From Symbiodinium sp. CCMP2592 (taxonomy: Eukaryota; Sar; Dinophyceae; Suessiales; Symbiodiniaceae), in assembly GCA_905221615.1 (NCBI GenBank), contig CAJNDT010000964.1, positions 1 through 64,000 of the forward strand: DNA of 64,000 nt. Reading direction: 5' to 3'. Positions 40,280 to 50,345 of the stretch are shown in pieces. Each line of letters opens with the position of its first letter. Positions within the stretch are counted from its first letter, which is position 1. Under the pieces are notes generated by a model that worked only from the letters and a program-made list of their open reading frames with translations, ran no database searches and had not been told where the DNA came from. A program made the position numbers and the translations under genes.

Positions 40280-41590
40280 ATGGATCGTGAACGCTCCCCC
40301 CGCCGCAACCCCTTCTGGAGCTCCTCCTTGCCTGCTTTGGTCCCACCTACCCCTGAGAGTTGGCAGCACCCTGCACCCCGACCTGCCCCACCAGTGAACA
40401 GACCGGCAGTGCTTCAGCCACAGAACCTCACGTGGCAACCCAATCCACGTATTGCTCAGATTATGAACATTTCGCCAACCCCCCGCATTCCAGGTCTCCC
40501 ATCCCCACCTGCTGCAAACTCCCCGAGAGTCTTCGGCCCGATGATGCCCGCTGAGTTTTGCCAGAACCCGAATTATTTGGACTCCCGTTGTATTGCAGGC
40601 TTGAACTTGGCTCGTTGGGTAAAGAAGACTGACTGGACAGTTCGAAAGCAGATTGATGGATGTCCGACCCATATGATACCGCTTCACTCGTTGCTCTATC
40701 AAGGCTGGAATTCGCATTGGGTGCGCCATATTGCCGAAGGAAAGCCGACTTTCTTTGCAGGCTTCAAGTCGATCGGTGAAGTTGTATTTTGCCACGCCTT
40801 GTTTGGAAAGCTGCGAGATGAAGAAGTCGACTTGGATGAGCTTGCTTCTATTGTGCTTGGTACCAGTGACCCCGCTTCCAAGAGCAGCGGTTCGGACTCC
40901 AAGTCACAGGCCACACACTTGTTGGCACAGAAGGTTGTTGACTACATGCTAGGTCTGTATCCTCAGGCCTCTGTTGACACAGAGAAGGCAGCCGTGGCAA
41001 ATCAGATCCAGATTCTTCAACAACAACTTGCGAATTTCGAGAATGCTTCCCCCTCCCGCTCTTCTAATCAAGAGGTTGCAGTTCCGAAAACGTTGCCGAT
41101 TGAAGAAAGCCCCCCAGGACGTGTGACGGAGTCCGCGCCCTCAGCTCAGAAAGTTCCGGATGGTGCCACTCGCCTTCTTCGTGGTCAGACGGCTGAGCCC
41201 AAAACTAGTCTCATGCAGGCATTCCAGAAAGGCAAACCATCGGGGAATCATGCAGAACCTTTGAATGTTGAGCCCGATGAAGCTGAGACCCAGGGTCGCA
41301 GCCCAGGAAATTCGAGTTCTGCTCCTCAGCCTGAGTATGGAACATCCTCGCATGTTGGACAGGTTGTGAAGATTGTTCTCGCGGATCCAAGCAAACGTCA
41401 CTTCTTGAGTCGCAGTTGGAAGGCTTGCAAGTCGGACAAAGAAGTATCGACGTGGATTGAAGGATTGAACTTGAGCAAGAACAATCGACAGAAGCTCCAG
41501 ACATGGACAGCTCATGTCCAACGATGGCATGCGGACCTTCCTTCCAATGAACAGGCCGAATTGGATCAGGTTGTTGCCAACTGGGGCGGA
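40280..41590 (+). pseudogene. Unidentified ORF truncated by the viral block
   Basis: About 437 codons from the ATG at 40,280 (MDRERSPRRNPFWSSS). The N-terminus is Pro-rich and basic. A folded-looking central region follows (RCIAGLNLARWVKKTDW, LYQGWNSHWVRHIAEG, GEVVFCHALFGKLRDEEVDLDEL), then a short coiled-coil-like stretch (QIQILQQQLANFEN), a disordered part and a C-terminal helical block (HFLSRSWKACKSDKEV, WTAHVQRWHADLP). I do not recognise the family; a Gag-like protein of another element is possible. The frame stays open past 41,590 only because it runs antisense through viral sequence, so the true C-terminus is missing. An ATG at 40,151 is also in frame. Confidence 0.5.
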
Positions 41591-42292
41591 GCCGCGAGGC
41601 ACCGGGAGCGCATGCTTCAGCAGGGTCTCCGAACCGTCGGTGGCCCGCACCGTCATCGAGTCGTAGCTCGAAACCTCCCGCACCGCCCCGTACTGGGGCT
41701 GGAAGCTCCTCGCCGCATTGGTGGGGGCCCGGAACGCCCCCGCCTCCTCGAGCCGCCGCTGACGGCTCCTCGTCAGCTCGTCGTTGTGCTTGAACTTGGC
41801 CGCGTTATCCTGGCAGGCCCCAAACCCTGCGGCAGGCATCGTCTCCACATCCTCAGGCGCCACCGTCACCGCCGCGTGCGGGCGGGCATTGTAGGCCTCC
41901 GTCGCTTCGTCCACGTGGTCGCCCCACCCGCCGCCGTGCCGGGCCACCTCGCCCGCCAGATCCTTCTTGAGCGTCTGAATCGCGCGGTCCACCACCGCGG
42001 TCGCATTGCGATCCGTCGGGTCCTTCTGCCGGTGCACCACGCCCCCGGGCAGCGCCGCCTCCAGCCCCCGGAACTCGTTTCCCAGATCCGTGGTGACGAC
42101 GTAATTCGGCGGCTTCGGTGCGAGCACCTGCCGCGCCACGTCGCTGCGCAATGCCGCCTGGGCCCGTGCACTCGTGAGGTCCCGCCGCTCCGGGAACTCC
42201 CGCCGGGCTATCTGATAGAGCTTTCTGGGATCCCTGACGTTAAAGTCCCGTGCCAGCTCCTGGAGCAGCCCGATCGCCTCCGCTTCTGCCAT
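41590..42292 (-). pseudogene. Retroviral-type (rve) integrase fragment
   Basis: It starts at the ATG at 42,292 (MAEAEAIGLLQEL), three bases beyond the fibre stop. An N-terminal region (DPRKLYQIARREFPERRDLT) is followed by YVVTTDLGNEF with the second catalytic Asp of rve integrases, then DRNATAVVDRAIQTLKKDLA, where the expected catalytic Glu is Asp, then YNARPHAAV and a chromodomain-less tail. The segment that normally holds the first catalytic Asp is absent, so there is an internal deletion. The 3' end merges with unrelated sequence at ~41,590. Not functional as seen. Confidence 0.62.
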
Positions 42293-42294
42293 TT

Positions 42295-45057
42295 CTAATC
42301 CGAGTTGCCCTTGCGGCCCTTCTTCTTCTCCAGTTTCTCGATCCTCTTTTGCAGCCTCTTGCATGTCGTCATCCGCTGGTAGTCCAGCGTCATGAGCTCC
42401 CGGTCGTCGAAGATCCTGACCTTGCAGAACCTCCTGCCCAGCCAACCCGATGCATCCACCTCCTGGGCCACGAAGCCCACCTGGTCGGCGGCGCCGTCGA
42501 TGCGGTCGTAGCTCCTGGCCTCCACGCCGTCGAAGAGCTCCTGCGCCTCGTCCTCCGACACCGGCCGGACGTTCGTTTTGAGCCTCTCGTCCGAGAGGTT
42601 CTGGAAGCCGTAGAAGCAGTGTTGCCCTCGATGAGCAGATTCGCGGTGCCCGCCGTGTTGCTCCAGCAGCGGGGCGAGGACCTGCACCCCGTTGGTGCCG
42701 CCGGTGAGGCTCAGGAAGGGCTGGGCTCGGGCGCCACGGCCCCGTTGACGAGGAGGGTGTCATTGACCAGGACGCCCTGGGCGCCGCCTTCGATGGAGAG
42801 CCAGGGCTCCGCCGGATCGGAGCGCACCAGCGGCGCCTCGAGCCTCAAACCGCTCGTGATCTCGGGGGTGGCCGTGGCGGAGCTGCTGCTCGCGAAGGTC
42901 CCCGTGGCTGCCGTGGAGCCCACGAAGAACTGGGCGACGTCCGCGGTGGTGGCATTGAGGGTGCGGTCCGAGCGCACGGTGATGTCTTGCTCCAGGCCGA
43001 TGTTGCCAAGGAGGGCCACCAGCGTGCCGTCTTCGGCGCGGATGGTGCTTAGCGCGTTCCGGATCTGCAGGTCAGCCGCTGCGCTCTGGAGGAGTGGTGT
43101 CTGCACGAAGCTCGTGGCCGTGAGGCTGTTGACGGTGAGGTCCGCCGTGGGGTCCACGCCCGGGCTGTTCTCGAGGTCCGTGACCCGCTGGCCCAGGGAG
43201 TTGAAGTTTGCGATGAGGGGATAGCGGGTGTCGCTCTGTCCCTTCGACCAACAATCGCACGATATCTGGAGGGTGCTGCCGTTGCCCAAGATGGGCTGGG
43301 CGGAGAGGGGCGATTGGCACAGCAAGCTTCGAATGACCCGCGGGGTGAATTGCTCCTACACCATCGAGAAGATGCCGTTGCCCTCCGGGAAGGGCTCCCG
43401 GACGAAGAGCGGGCGTCGAGCGGCCCCAGGTCGTTCGTGCGCAGGAAGCGGGAGTCCGCCTCGGCCTTGGACCAGGAGTCGCTTCGGATGCGCAGGGTGG
43501 ACTGGTTGCCCAGGATCGCGTCCCCAGACAGGGGCGCCTCCAAAAGCAAATTGCGCACGATCCGCGGAGTGAACTGCTCCTGCACCAAGTTCCAAATCTG
43601 CCCCGACTCCGCGCCGGGAGCGCACACGAAGTAGCGCAGGTCGGCGTCCGCCTGGGTCTGAAAGCCCGCGCCGGCGATGGCATTGTCTATCTCCGTTTGG
43701 GTGCGCCCTGACATCCAGTACTGCGTGAACGTTGCCGTGAGCTGGCTGTCCAGCTCGGTCCTGGGGTAGTAGGCCGTCGTAGGAGCTGAGGGCCGAGGAG
43801 ATGGCCGAGGAAACCGAGGCCGTCGTGGCGTAGTTGGCCAGCTAGCTCGAGACCTCCGCTTGGGTCCAGTAGGCCAGCAGGGCCTGGTCGATCAGGAATT
43901 GCACCCCCGCAGCGTCCTGGTACTGCCCGACGTTGAGGGCATCGATGGCATCGGAGATGGCGGTGTTCATCTCCGAAGTGTTGCTGTAGACTCCCAGGGC
44001 GTCGGAGATGGCGGTGCCCACCTGCACGGTGGTGCTGTAGGCGGCCAGGGCGGCCAAGATCTCGTTGCTCACCCAGGCCTCGCTGGCCAGGGGAGCCAGC
44101 AGGGCGTCCGTCTCCCCGCGACTGTAGGCGTCGCAGGCGAAGCTCAGGGTCCAGTTGTCGTTTGCGAGCTGGATGCTCAAGGGCCCCACGGCGTGCAAGT
44201 TGCGGACCGTGTTAGTCCCGGCCAGCAGGTCCCAGGTCACATACCCGGGCCAGGCCGGTGCATTGACCAAGTTCGTGGCACCGCCCAGGGTGGCGATCTC
44301 CGCCAGGATGCTGTCGATGGATGCCTGCAGCGCTGTGATCTCGCTGGGCAGGGCGAAGGGCCCCGCCCCCTGCAGCGCCAAGATGTCTGCGTCGTGGCCG
44401 TCCAGACGTGTGTCTCTGAGCGCCAGTGCGCCGTCCATGCAGGGCCGCCTGCGCCACGTAGCTTAGCAGCGCGGTGGCGATTCGCTGGTCGACGTCGGCG
44501 GCCGTTTGCCTAGCCGCCAGATCGATGGCCAGCTGGTCCACCACCGATTTCAAAGCGTAGTTTGCCGCAACAGTCGCCAACGTTGCGTTGTTTGTGGAGG
44601 CGATGCTGCTGTTCATCGCGGCCGTGGTCGGATGATTGGCCAGCTTGAGGTCCACCGAAGCGGGCGTGCTCTTGGAATCGACCTGGACCTGGAGAGCATC
44701 CAGGGCCGACTGGTTTGCCTTGGTGGCCAGGCCCTGGGTCAGGCTGGTGTTCACGGCTACGAGGCCGGAGGCGTTGGCGACGATGGAGCCCTCTGCTGCG
44801 GCGAGGTCCGCCGCCAAAGCGTAAGGGGTTAGGTCCGGAGCTGCGGGCAGGGCGGACAGTTGGCCCTGCAGAGCTGCGATGGCTGCTGCGTTGACTCCGA
44901 TGGCCGCGGTGTTCTGGGTGGTGGTTTCGAGGGGGGTGTAGGCGGTGAGGACTGTGGTGAGCTGCCCGGCGGAGATGCCCTGGAGCTCGATCACCGGCGG
45001 CGCCGTGACGCCGTCGTCCAGGATCCTCCCGGTCAGGGTGGAGGGGAAGAGTGACAT
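42295..45057 (-). pseudogene. Tail-fibre-like gene with C-terminal S74 chaperone domain, frameshifted
   Basis: It starts at the ATG at 45,057 (MSLFPSTLTGRILDDG), just after the capsid stop. Helical, Ala-rich shaft sequence is followed by repeated modules of the form RNLL..PLS....TL.I..D.WSK.E.D (near 44,240-44,080, 43,590-43,450 and 43,330-43,220) and repeats of Y.TT..V..AIS.AL. The last 80 residues (42,295-42,560) carry the intramolecular-chaperone/peptidase S74 pattern: SDERLKTNV, VEARSYDRI, VGFVAQEV, LDYQRM, and a final coiled coil. S74 domains trimerise phage and virus fibres. At least four breaks are seen: frame changes near 44,435, 43,400-43,330 and 42,690, and a TAG at ~43,843. Confidence 0.68.
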
Positions 45058-45063
45058 TTATAT

Positions 45064-46271
45064 CTAGTCCAAGACGCTGACCCCGCTGCCCGAGAGGGTC
45101 ACGATTTGCATCGAGACCAGGCCGATGAAGCACTGATCGACGCGGTCCGCGAGCATCGACTTGAATGTGAAGCGGCACAGGTCGCCTGAGCGCGTCGACA
45201 AACCGCTGGTGGGGTGCTTGGGCACACGCTCCGTGGGGAACGCGGCGATGAAATGCGTGTTGTCGTAGTTCGGCAGGCGCATATTTCGCAGTTTGGAATC
45301 GTAGGTTCCAGCCATGATAGCGAGAAAATGGTGGTATTCGGCGATGCTTTTGACACTGTTTCTGGGGAATTGCATGGCCCCGAGCTGCAGCTGGCCCTCC
45401 ATGACCGTGGCCGCCGAGACGTTCGGGAAGGCCTCCCCGGGGTACTCGAAGTTGGAAACGTGGTTCTCCCCGGTCTTGTTGAAGTGCACAAAGGCTCCCA
45501 AAAGCTTGGTAAAGGCTCGCGCAACGGTGATATTGTAGCTCGTGGAGCCCGCCGGGACCGAGGACTGCTGCACGTGGAGGCTCGGAAAGCTGAAAAGGAG
45601 CGATCTGTTGGACAATAATATGCGCTCGAAGTTCTCCCTGAGGGCACTATCAAGGGTCACCTGATCGGCCAAAAGGTGCACATTTTCGATCTGATACGAC
45701 AGACTCGAGCCCACGCCGGCGCGCATGGCCTGCTCGGGCTCGGCGAACTCGATCTCCAGGACGAGATTTAGCTGCGGCGGGAGCATCTTGCCGCAGTTGA
45801 ACATGCCCAGAAGGTGCGGGTGCATCAGCACATCGCGCTTTTGCCCCGGCTGCACCGGCTGCGCCCAGCCGCCGGCGTCCACCGGGAGGCCCTCCCAGTG
45901 CAGCTCCGTCCACCAGTCGCTTGGTTTCAGAAGCGAAGACAGCTGATGTCTTCCACCCGTTGCCCTGCAGCGAAGAGCTGCATCCTCTCGATGAAACACG
46001 AGGGGTCCGGCGAGCCGCAGAGCATGTCGCTGGAGCCGTCCGTGTTGCGGAACGTGAACGCGAGTTTTATGGACTCGGGGTCTACGAAATCGGACCCAGG
46101 GGTGATTGGTATGCGACATACGCGGCTGGTGCTTGGCGTAAAGGTGCTCAAAGAGCTCGGAAAGAACTGCACGGACTTGCGGGACTGAATGTAGTTGGTG
46201 TTCCCCGTTTGGAGCTTGTAGTCGAGGCTGGCCACCAGCTCGTCGTTGACGGCTTGTGTGACCTGCTCCAT
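45064..46271 (-). pseudogene. Capsid-like protein, one frameshift
   Basis: It starts at the ATG at 46,271 (MEQVTQAVNDEL). The N-terminal ~110 residues include RVCRIPITPGSDFVDPESI and LAFTFRNTDGSSDML, the strand-rich start expected for double-jelly-roll type capsid proteins. The frame changes near 45,935; the remaining ~290 residues (DWWTELHWEGLP, LNLVLEIEFAEPEQAM, YNITVARAFTKLLGAFVHFNK, MQFPRNSVKSIAEYHHFLAIM) run to the TAG at 45,064. Length (~400) and position before the fibre fit a major capsid protein. The call rests on layout and motif impression, not on a search. Membrane or enzyme motifs are absent. Confidence 0.52.
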
Positions 46272-46285
46272 CACTCTTTACATAC

Positions 46286-47040
46286 CTATGCAGCTTCCGG
46301 TTCGCTCGCCTGACGAAGGGCGTCGAAGGACGGCTGGGTTCCCAATGGTCCCCGGTCGCCGCGGGACTGCCGGCTGACGCGGGAGCGGTCGCTGCCGGAA
46401 GACACTGGGATCGGGATGTTGTTGAGGCCAAAAGGGGTTTGGGCCTGGGCCCTGGGGCGGCGTGCCGGTCGTGCGACGATGCGTTGCTGCGGCTGGGGCC
46501 GCGGCTCGGGCCTCCGCTGGGTTCGGCGCTGCTCCTGGATGAAGTAATGATCTACGGCGCCCGACTCTTGCATCCCGTTCAGCGTCGCAAGGTCCGTGGT
46601 CTGGCTGGGCCGCGACGCATCGGAGTCCGTGCCGCCTCCCGTCGCTGCACCCCAGCCTGTGAGGGCGGAGGCCGCGTTCAAGCCTCCCTCGATGGCCCAC
46701 GCGGTTCCGACCAATGCCGCACCTGCAGCGGCCACCGCGAGTCCGCCGCTCGCCGCGCCCACGGCGCCAGCAGTCGCCAGGGCTCTGCCCCCGCCCGCTT
46801 CCGCCGCAGTTGCCGCTTCGGCCCCTGCCGCCGCAGCCTCCGCCGCCGTGGCAAAGCCTTCCGAAGCTTCCGCTTCTGCCAGCTGCTGCGTGGCAAATTG
46901 CTCGATGTCTTGCGCGGCCGCACGCTCCACCTCCGCGGCTCTCTGGCCCGCCCGCTCCAGCAGGGGCTCTACCTCGGAAGGCCTGCCGATGATTTGCGGC
47001 GGGCGCACCTCGTCGGGGGCGGGCCCAGGCCGGGCGGCCT
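46286..47040 (-). CDS. Ala-rich minor virion-like protein with hydrophobic segment
   Basis: An open frame of ~240 codons without an ATG at its apparent start (GTG at 47,008; the frame extends a little upstream as ANPQEAARPGPAPDEV), so the 5' end was probably joined to the next ORF before a frameshift. A helical Ala/Glu-rich part (EVERAAAQDIEQFATQQLAEAE) is followed by a hydrophobic Gly/Ala stretch (~residues 75-115, ATAGAVGAASGGLAVAAAGAAL), then an Arg/Pro/Gln-rich tail. Proteins of this build beside the capsid gene are often minor capsid or membrane-interacting components; this is inference. It ends 14 bp before the capsid start. Confidence 0.45.
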
Positions 47041-47515
47041 CCTGGGGATTCGCAGCAGCATATTCCCCGTCTGCACTTCCGTGTAGGCCCTCCAGGCCGA
47101 GGCCGCGCCGAGGCTCCCGCCTGCGATGATCGACTCAGCTCCCTGGATCCCCGACTCCTGCATGCGAGCGCCGAAGCTGGGGGGCCTGGCCTGGGTCCAT
47201 GCCTCCGTCGTCGCTGTCCGGTAGGAAGCTGGGCCGAGTGAACTCTCTAGGCGGGCGAGGGAAGGGCACGCCGTCGTAGCCCTCATCAGCGGTCTCGAAG
47301 GCGGCTGCGGGATTGATTGTGGTGTGCGGCATTGGTGCAGCGCTAATGGGCTCGGGTGCATTGGGGTAATCATCCAACCAGAAGTGGCTGGATGTGTAGA
47401 TGCTGGCCTTGCGGTTGGGCAGGGGAATGTCGAGGGGCTCGCCCTCAGCTATGTAGCCGAGGACCTGGCCGAAGGAGGGCTTGACGCGGAAGCCATTGCT
47501 TCTGCGCTCCTCCAT
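47041..47515 (-). pseudogene. Small virion-like ORF, frameshifted
   Basis: It starts at the ATG at 47,515 (MEERRSNGFRVKPSFGQV) with a short ordered part (YIAEGEPLDIPLPNRKAS, SSHFWLDDYP) and a Pro-rich part. Near 47,180 the frame seems to shift: ARMQESGIQGAESIIAGG and GAASAWRAYTEVQTG lie in a second frame that leads towards the Ala-rich ORF. I do not recognise the product. It may have been one protein with the following ORF. Confidence 0.4.
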
Positions 47516-47522
47516 GTTTTAC

Positions 47523-48659
47523 TTAGAAGCTGATGTGCAGCGGCCGTCGCTGGCCATAGTAGCTGCCCTCCCGGGCCTTCCAGACGCTGTCCGAGTTGGC
47601 CACGGGGTCCGACTTCAGGGACAGCTCGCCGCTGCCGCCGCTGGTGAACTTGTAGAACTGGAAGGTCACCTCGCGCTCCTCGCCCCACTCGTCCTCTAAA
47701 GCTTGGAGCTGCTCATCGGAGAGCTCGTCGTCAAAAGCCAGGCTGACGTGCAGCGGGTGGTGTTCGGCCGTCTTCTCACCATCTGGGAAGTGCGCAGGCG
47801 GAAGTTGGTGCAACATTCTCCCACGCTGGTCTGGCGCAGGCGCAGGCACAGGTGCAGATGCCAGCTGAGCTCTGACACGTTCCTCCGCGTCTGCGTCTAG
47901 TTGCACACCTGCCCGTGACAAGGCTGCAAAGAAGGCTTTAAATGCTTTGGGATCTTCCACTGGGGGCTCTGGCTTGGCTTCAAATTCGCCCAGCTTCGTT
48001 TGCAGCTGCTTCTGGAGATCCTCCACTTCTGCTTGCTTGGCACTGAGCTGATCCGTCAAACCCTGCATGCTACGCAAAAGCTCCTCATACGTTTGCTTGG
48101 CTTTATCGATGCGGGCCTGCAGCGACACTGACTGCTGCACGAGATCTCTCAACGCGTTGGTCTCAGCCTTAAAGCGCCGATTTAGATCTGACACCGCTTG
48201 CCCATATGTGGGCTCCTGCTTGGGCTCTTGCAGGAGCTTTTGGATGCTCTCTGGCAGCGCTGACAAGTGCTGCCTGCAAGCCTCTTTCAGATCAGGCTCA
48301 GTTGGAGGCACTGGGTTGCAGTGGACGCCATGCGACTTCAAAGTGGCTTGCAACTTACTATCAAACGAATCCCAATGCACCTTCAAAGCTTCGAGAACGT
48401 CTGCCGGCAAAGATGTCCTAGTGTCCAAGCCTGGTGGCGGCTGGGGTTTTGGTTTCCTGACCTTTGGCGCCTTCCATCGTGCACTTTCCCACACACTAGG
48501 CCACTGACCTGTCAGTGGGGCAGCTAGCCCCGACGCGGCTAGCGATTTAGCCCACGATGTGTTGCAACTGCTACAGTGAGTGTGCTTGTCGCAACGGTCT
48601 GTCCAAAGCCAGCTGTGGCACGCTTTGTTGCAGCAGACAACGTACGATCTCTGAGGCAT
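47523..48659 (-). CDS. Chimeric ORF: zinc-ribbon/coiled-coil protein fused to a viral C-terminal fragment
   Basis: 378 codons from the ATG at 48,659. Residues 5-35 contain CC..ACHSWLWTDRCDKHTHCSSC, a probable zinc ribbon. Residues ~45-120 are Pro/Trp-rich. Residues ~150-235 are a strong coiled coil (TYEELLRSMQGLTDQL, KQAEVEDLQKQLQTKL). The last ~75 residues (FDDELSDEQLQALEDEWGEE... to YYGQRRPLHISF) lie in the GC-rich viral block, end 8 bp before the next viral ORF and look like the C-terminus of a viral protein. The junction near 47,760 is therefore probably where the viral DNA met an older ORF. The zinc/coiled-coil part may be a transposon ORF; function unknown. Confidence 0.45.
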   Translation of the reverse strand: MPQRSYVVCCNKACHSWLWTDRCDKHTHCSSCNTSWAKSLAASGLAAPLTGQWPSVWESARWKAPKVRKPKPQPPPGLDTRTSLPADVLEALKVHWDSFDSKLQATLKSHGVHCNPVPPTEPDLKEACRQHLSALPESIQKLLQEPKQEPTYGQAVSDLNRRFKAETNALRDLVQQSVSLQARIDKAKQTYEELLRSMQGLTDQLSAKQAEVEDLQKQLQTKLGEFEAKPEPPVEDPKAFKAFFAALSRAGVQLDADAEERVRAQLASAPVPAPAPDQRGRMLHQLPPAHFPDGEKTAEHHPLHVSLAFDDELSDEQLQALEDEWGEEREVTFQFYKFTSGGSGELSLKSDPVANSDSVWKAREGSYYGQRRPLHISF

Positions 48660-48884
48660 GGTTCAGTGCTGAAGCCAAGGTTCCAAGAAAATGCGGTTCA
48701 ACTTCAAGAAGTTCACAAGAAAATCAAGGAAATTGAAGCACCGAACAAGGAAAACTATGGCGCACTCTAGTGGAAAGCTAGCTACGCAAGGCAGCACCAC
48801 GGGGTACTGTCCTTCCACAAGCGTGGGGATTGCAAGCTACCGAAGAGCCGCTGTTGGCTGAACTTGAGCCTTGAGCTTGAGCCA

Positions 48885-50343
48885 CCCAGGTTTGAAACCT
48901 GGGTTTAACCTGGGTTTGAACCTGGGTTTTAACCTGGGTTTGACCTGGGTTCGAACCTGGGTTCAACTTCGGGTTAAACCCAGGTTTAAACCCAGGTTAT
49001 AACCCAGGTTTGAACCCAGGTTTGAACCAACCCAGGTTTGAAACCCAGGTTCTAACCCAGGTTTGGAACCCGGGTTTAATGAACCCAGGTTTAACCAAGG
49101 TTAAAACCCAGGTTCAAACCCAGGTTAAACCCAGGTTCCAAACCCAGGTGTGAAACCCAGGTTCTGACCCAGGTTTAAACCCAGGTTATAACCCAGGAAC
49201 CCAGGTTTGAAATCCAGGCTCTAACCCAGGTTTGGAACCCAAGTTTAAAGCACCCAGGTTAAAACCCAGGTTTGAAACCCAGGTTCTAACCCAGATTGGG
49301 AACCTGGGTTTAAAAACCCAGAGGTTTGAACCCAGGATTGCCAGGTTCTAACCCAGGTGTGGAACCCAAGTTTGAAGCACCCAGGTTTAATCCAGGTTAA
49401 AACCCAGGATAAACCCAGGTTCAAACCCAGGTCAAAACCCAGAGGGCTTCAAGCCAGGCCTCGGATTGGTTTGAAGAAAGGCTTAAAGAAGGCGTAAGTA
49501 AGGCCGCATAAAAGCGTTCAGCGAAGCCCGTCTTAAAAGCTATGGGGGGGCTGGAGGCTGGTCCCCTCCCCCCCCGGGGTTTAACCCAGGTTTGAACCTG
49601 GGTTTGAACCTGGGTTCCCTCCCCCCGGGGGGGGGGAACAACAACAACAACCCAGGGAACCCAGGTTTGAAACCTGGGTTTAACCTGGGTTTGAACCTGG
49701 GTTTGAACCTGGGTTAAACCTGGGTTCGAACCTGGGTTCAACCCCGGGTTAAACCCAGGTTTAAACCCAGGTTATAACCCAGGTTTGAACCCAGGTTTGA
49801 AACCCAGGTTCTAACCCAGGTTTGGAACCCGGGTTTACTGAACCCAGGTTTAACCCAGGTTAAAACCCAGGTTCAAACCCAGGTTAAACCCAGGTTCCAA
49901 ACCCAGGTTTGAAACCCAGGTTCTAACCCAGGTTTGGAACCCGGGTTTAAAAACCCAGGTTTAAACCCAGGTTAAAACCCAGGTTTGAACCCAGGTTAAA
50001 CCCAGGTTCCAAACCCAGGTTTGAAACCCAGGTTCTAACCCAGTTTTGGAACCCGGGTTTAAAAACCCAGATTTAAGTTTAAACCCAGGTTTGAACCCAG
50101 GTTTGAAACCCAGGTTCTAAAACCCAACCCAGGTTTGAAACCCAGGTTCTAACCCAGATTTGGAACTCGGGTTTAAAGACCCAGGTTTAAACCCAGAGTT
50201 GGAACCCGGGTTTAAAAACCCAGGTTTGAAACCCAGGTTCTAACCCAGGTTTGGAACCCAAGCTTAAAGCACCCAGGTTTAACCCAGGTTAAAACCCAGG
50301 TTCAAACCCAGGTTAAACGGTTAAACCCAGGTTAAACCCAGGA
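48885..50343. repeat. Large array of AACCCAGGTT-type repeats with orientation changes
   Basis: Hundreds of bases of units AACCCAGGTTTG, AACCCAGGTTAA and AACCCAGGTTCT, separated by 1-4 variable bases. Each unit is an imperfect palindrome (AACCCAGGTT versus AACCTGGGTT). The first ~80 bp and blocks near 49,580-49,610 and 49,670-49,745 read AACCTGGGTT; most of the remainder reads AACCCAGGTT. A non-array insert at 49,443-49,575 (CTTCAAGCCAGGCCTCGGAT...) recurs at 50,345. Confidence 0.95.
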
Positions 50344-50345
50344 GG

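Larger units (their letters stand above)
41590..47760 (-). mobile_element. Decayed endogenous viral block (Polinton or Polinton-like virus type)
   Basis: A clearly GC-richer block on the minus strand with tightly packed genes: unknown C-terminal fragment, minor virion-like proteins, capsid-like protein, tail fibre with a chaperone domain, and an integrase fragment. Capsid plus retroviral-type integrase is the signature of Polintons/Mavericks and some Polinton-like viruses, but no DNA polymerase, packaging ATPase or protease is seen, so assignment is tentative. Most genes have frameshifts or stops, so it is a fossil. Both borders cut other ORFs (near 41,590 and ~47,760). The host would be this protist. 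Confidence 0.6.

Noticed and set aside
41591..42298. C-terminal half of the long plus-strand frame from 40,151
   Set aside because: Arg/His/Pro/Leu-rich sequence antisense to the viral integrase; an artefact of high GC.
42250..43224. 324-codon plus-strand ORF in the viral block
   Set aside because: Antisense to the fibre gene, whose repeats and S74 motifs are on the minus strand.
48885..50343. CRISPR-like array
   Set aside because: Units are contiguous short palindromic repeats without regular spacers, and the genome appears eukaryotic.
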